The notes beneath the pieces are model-generated. The model was given only the letters and a program-made list of their open reading frames with translations, searched no databases and had not been told where the DNA came from. Both the position numbers and the translations under genes were made by a program. Shown piece after piece: positions 62,033 through 64,000 of a stretch of 64,000 bases of DNA; within the stretch, counting starts at the first letter, position 1, and each line of letters begins with the position of its first letter. Source of the stretch: Poindextera sp036494815 (GTDB lineage Bacteria; Pseudomonadota; Alphaproteobacteria; Caulobacterales; Caulobacteraceae); NCBI GenBank assembly GCA_036494815.1, contig DASXNV010000032.1:243544-307543 (forward strand). Reading direction: 5' to 3'.

Positions 62033-62650
62033 ATGACGCGCCGATCGGAATTCAAGCAGGCTTCGCTGATGCGGATCCTCGACGCCGGCTCCGCGCGGCT
62101 TCGAACCGAGGGTCTGAATGGCGCGGCGATCGCGCCGGTCATGAAGGACGCGGGTCTCACCCACGGCGCGTTCTATTCTCACTTCGCGGATAAGGACGCG
62201 CTCGACGAAGCCGCCTTCCACCATGCGTTCACCACGGGTCGTCCCTGGTGGATCGGCAACGCGCCCGACCGGTCCTGGTCGGCGCGGCTCATGCGCCTGG
62301 CGCGGCGATATCTGAATCTCGCCCATAGAGACGATCGCGCGGGTGGCTGCGCCTTCGCCGCGCTTGGCGCCGATGCGGCGCGGGCGCCCGGGCGCTTCCG
62401 GCGCGCCTATGCGGAGGAACTGCGCGAGTCGCTCGAGGCCATCTGCGGCGGCTTGCAGGACGGTCCGGTCGACGAGGCTCGCTACGACGACGCGATCGCC
62501 CTCATGGCGCTCTGCGTCGGCGGCCTCACCCTCGCCCGCGCGGTGGATGATCCAGCCTTCTCCGAACATATCCTGCGGGTCGCCCGCCAGACCGTGGCCG
62601 CACTCGGCCGGAACCCGGATCCCGCAAAGGAGCCTTTCCATGACCGATGA
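62033..62650 (+). CDS. TetR family regulator next to dehalogenase
   Basis: 205-aa TetR-type regulator. KQASLMRILDAGSARLRTEG, then KDAGLTHGAFYSHFADKDAL, forms the DNA-binding domain; the rest is the effector-binding part with a single Cys in GGCAFAALGAD and one in MALCVGG. The start is set at 62033 by the promoter position; ATGs at 61988 and 62012 would precede or crowd the expected transcript start. It overlaps the dehalogenase gene by 11 bp, so the two are co-expressed and the regulator probably senses its substrate or product. Confidence 0.82.
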   Translation: MTRRSEFKQASLMRILDAGSARLRTEGLNGAAIAPVMKDAGLTHGAFYSHFADKDALDEAAFHHAFTTGRPWWIGNAPDRSWSARLMRLARRYLNLAHRDDRAGGCAFAALGADAARAPGRFRRAYAEELRESLEAICGGLQDGPVDEARYDDAIALMALCVGGLTLARAVDDPAFSEHILRVARQTVAALGRNPDPAKEPFHDR

Positions 62651-63563
62651 GATCAGCGCCGAGCCCTTCGCCGCCAAAAAGTTCATCGAGGTGAAGGGCC
62701 GTCGGATGGCCTACATCGACGAAGGGGAGGGCGATGCGATCGTCTTCCAGCACGGCAATCCGACCTCGTCCTACCTGTGGCGCAATATCATGCCGCACCT
62801 GCGCAGTTTTGGCCGGCTCATCGCCTGCGATCTGATCGGCATGGGAGATTCCGAAAAGCTCACGCCCTCCGGCCCGGACCGCTATCACTACGAGGAACAG
62901 CGGGAGTATCTGCACGGCCTTTGGGAGAAGCTGGACCTGGGCGACAAGGTGGTGCTGGTCCTGCACGACTGGGGCTCGGTGCTGGGCTTCGACTGGGCTC
63001 AGCGCAACCCGGGTCGCGTTCAGGGCGTCGCTTACATGGAGGCGATCGTCGCCCCGATGGTCTGGGCCGACTGGAGCGGAGGCGCGCGCAACGAAGGCGC
63101 GCGCGGCGTCTTCCAGGGATTTCGGTCGCCCGCCGGCGAAGAGATGGTGCTGGCGAAAAACATCTTCGTGGAGCGGGTGTTGCCAGGCTCGATCATCCGC
63201 GCACTCGGCGCGGCGGAGATGGCCGAGTATCGCCGCCCGTTCACCAGCCCTGGCGAAGATCGTCGGCCGACGCTGAGCTGGCCGCGCAACATCCCGATCG
63301 AAGGCGCTCCGGAGAACGTCGTGTCGACCGTCGAGCGCTATTCCGCGTTTCTGGCCGCCAGCGAAATCCCCAAGTTGTTCGTCTCCGCCGAGCCGGGGGC
63401 GATCCTCACGGGACGGCTGAAGGACCTTTGCCGCACCTGGCCGAACCAGAGTGAAGTGACCGTTCCCGGTGTCCACTTCATCCAGGAAGACAGCCCGCAT
63501 GAGATTGGGCGGGCCGTCGCCGGGTTTGTGAAGAGGCTGCGGCCCGGCATAAAGTTCAGTTAA
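62640..63563 (+). CDS. Haloalkane dehalogenase, subfamily II (DhaA/LinB type)
   Basis: 307-aa alpha/beta hydrolase cleaving the carbon-halogen bond of haloalkanes to an alcohol and halide. All subfamily II residues can be placed: nucleophile Asp110 and halide-binding Trp111 in LHDWGS, halide-binding Asn40 in HGNPTSSYLW, acid Glu134 in YMEAIVAP and His279 in VHFIQED. No signal peptide is seen, so it is cytoplasmic. The ribosome site AAAGGAGCC lies inside the TetR end. It is a candidate catabolic gene acquired with its regulator. Confidence 0.92.
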   Translation: MTDEISAEPFAAKKFIEVKGRRMAYIDEGEGDAIVFQHGNPTSSYLWRNIMPHLRSFGRLIACDLIGMGDSEKLTPSGPDRYHYEEQREYLHGLWEKLDLGDKVVLVLHDWGSVLGFDWAQRNPGRVQGVAYMEAIVAPMVWADWSGGARNEGARGVFQGFRSPAGEEMVLAKNIFVERVLPGSIIRALGAAEMAEYRRPFTSPGEDRRPTLSWPRNIPIEGAPENVVSTVERYSAFLAASEIPKLFVSAEPGAILTGRLKDLCRTWPNQSEVTVPGVHFIQEDSPHEIGRAVAGFVKRLRPGIKFS

Positions 63564-63574
63564 TGAACCTTTAG

Positions 63575-63712
63575 CTGGGCCGGCAGATCCCGTTGGGCCA
63601 CATCGGCGAACCGGACGACATCGCCAATGCCGTGCTCTATCTGGCTAGCGACGAAAGCAAGTTCATGACTGGCTCGGAGTTGAAACTGGACCGCGGCATC
63701 TCGGCGATGTGA
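63575..63712 (+). pseudogene. SDR C-terminal fragment
   Basis: A short frame reads LGRQIPLGHIGEPDDIANAV, then LYLASDESKFMTGSELKLDRG and TGA, the last roughly 45 residues of an SDR. There is no cofactor or active-site part upstream; it follows the dehalogenase gene by 11 bp. A remnant of a larger, rearranged cluster. There is a TAG directly before it in frame. Confidence 0.75.
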
Positions 63713-63761
63713 CGGGCCTACCAGCGCTGTTATCGTCCCGTCACATTTCGCTCTCGGGCCG

Positions 63762-64000
63762 CTATACTTGGCCTTCTACCGAACGGGCCAGGCGCTTGGC
63801 GCGCTTGTCCGCAGCCTTAGGCAGATCCATGCCGAACGGCAGATGGCTCGAATTCGTTGCGCCAGGTCCGGGTCGAAGCCGCACGTCGCGCGGCTGGAGT
63901 TCTTCACCACACTCCGAGCAGACCATCTTGGGGTCAAACGTGTGCCCGCAGAGGGAGTGGTCGTGCAACAGCGGCCGGCCCTTCCTATCCACCATGTGTT
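63762..64000 (-). CDS. HxlR-type regulator, C-terminal part (cut by window end)
   Basis: At least 78 aa, entering from beyond the right edge. CGHTFDPKMVCSECGEELQPRDVRLRPGPGA, shortened to CSECGEELQPRDV, is the C-terminal extension typical of HxlR-family winged-helix regulators. The four cysteines or His near CGHTF and CSECG may bind zinc. The DNA-binding part lies outside the window, so the first Met in this frame is probably internal. Confidence 0.65.
   Translation of the reverse strand, partial: HMVDRKGRPLLHDHSLCGHTFDPKMVCSECGEELQPRDVRLRPGPGATNSSHLPFGMDLPKAADKRAKRLARSVEGQV

Overview
The window reads as chromosomal DNA of a GC-rich, aerobic alphaproteobacterium, most probably a member of the Caulobacteraceae (Caulobacter/Phenylobacterium type). 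This rests on high GC in all codon positions, frequent GTG and TTG starts, TonB-dependent receptors paired with MFS permeases, hopanoid-linked transport genes, an FdsGBAD-type formate dehydrogenase and a KorAB-type 2-oxoacid:ferredoxin oxidoreductase. The genus is an inference. I found no rRNA or tRNA gene, CRISPR array, prophage or complete insertion sequence.

Layout. 0.1-8.5 kb: a secreted alpha/beta hydrolase, then a catabolic island of amidase and class III aminotransferase (minus) facing a TetR regulator, a TonB receptor and an MFS permease (plus). A shared 36-bp site lies before both flanking promoters. 8.6-13.1 kb: envelope lipid transport with hpnM, hpnN and an mlaA homologue. 13.1-20.4 kb: an oligopeptidase, a GNAT acetyltransferase, a fluoride-response locus (riboswitch plus antiporter on minus, crcB plus DUF190 on plus), an SDR and an MBL-fold hydrolase. 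20.5-27.0 kb: a secreted protein with 20 cysteines in five repeats, a ThDP decarboxylase-like enzyme, and a fused E1 alpha-beta dehydrogenase translationally coupled to an atypical FabD-like acyltransferase. 27.0-31.3 kb: a dihydroorotase-like hydrolase, a GT9 glycosyltransferase, YgfZ and a P1-type peptidase.

31.3-35.3 kb: an AraC regulator divergent from a TauD-type dioxygenase, a YeiH-type exporter and an SDR. Two direct repeats 21 bp apart in the gap look like AraC half-sites. 35.2-43.2 kb: a TonB receptor, MFS permease, RutA-like flavin monooxygenase and RutB-like cysteine hydrolase operon under a GntR regulator, with a C69 dipeptidase divergent from it. A motif shared by the two GntR-flanking promoters suggests one regulon. 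43.2-48.6 kb: a spermidine synthase-like protein and a three-gene 2-oxoacid:ferredoxin oxidoreductase operon with its own NAD(P)H-type Fe-S flavoprotein. 48.6-51.4 kb: an intergenic region with two perfect long inverted repeats, small proteins and a GT2-GtrA fusion. 51.4-58.2 kb: ArsR, SRPBCC, fdhD and fdsG-B-A-D, all on minus.

58.2-64.0 kb is more eroded and mosaic: a MAPEG pseudogene, an ATPase, an SDR, a ketopantoate reductase-like gene, MaoC, a broken MBL-fold gene, a TetR regulator overlapping a subfamily II haloalkane dehalogenase, a stranded SDR tail and a truncated HxlR-type gene at the edge. Overall the window looks like accessory catabolism (amides, sulfonates, N-heterocycles, haloalkanes, formate) laid between envelope and housekeeping genes. 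The substrates are inferred from enzyme families and are not proven.
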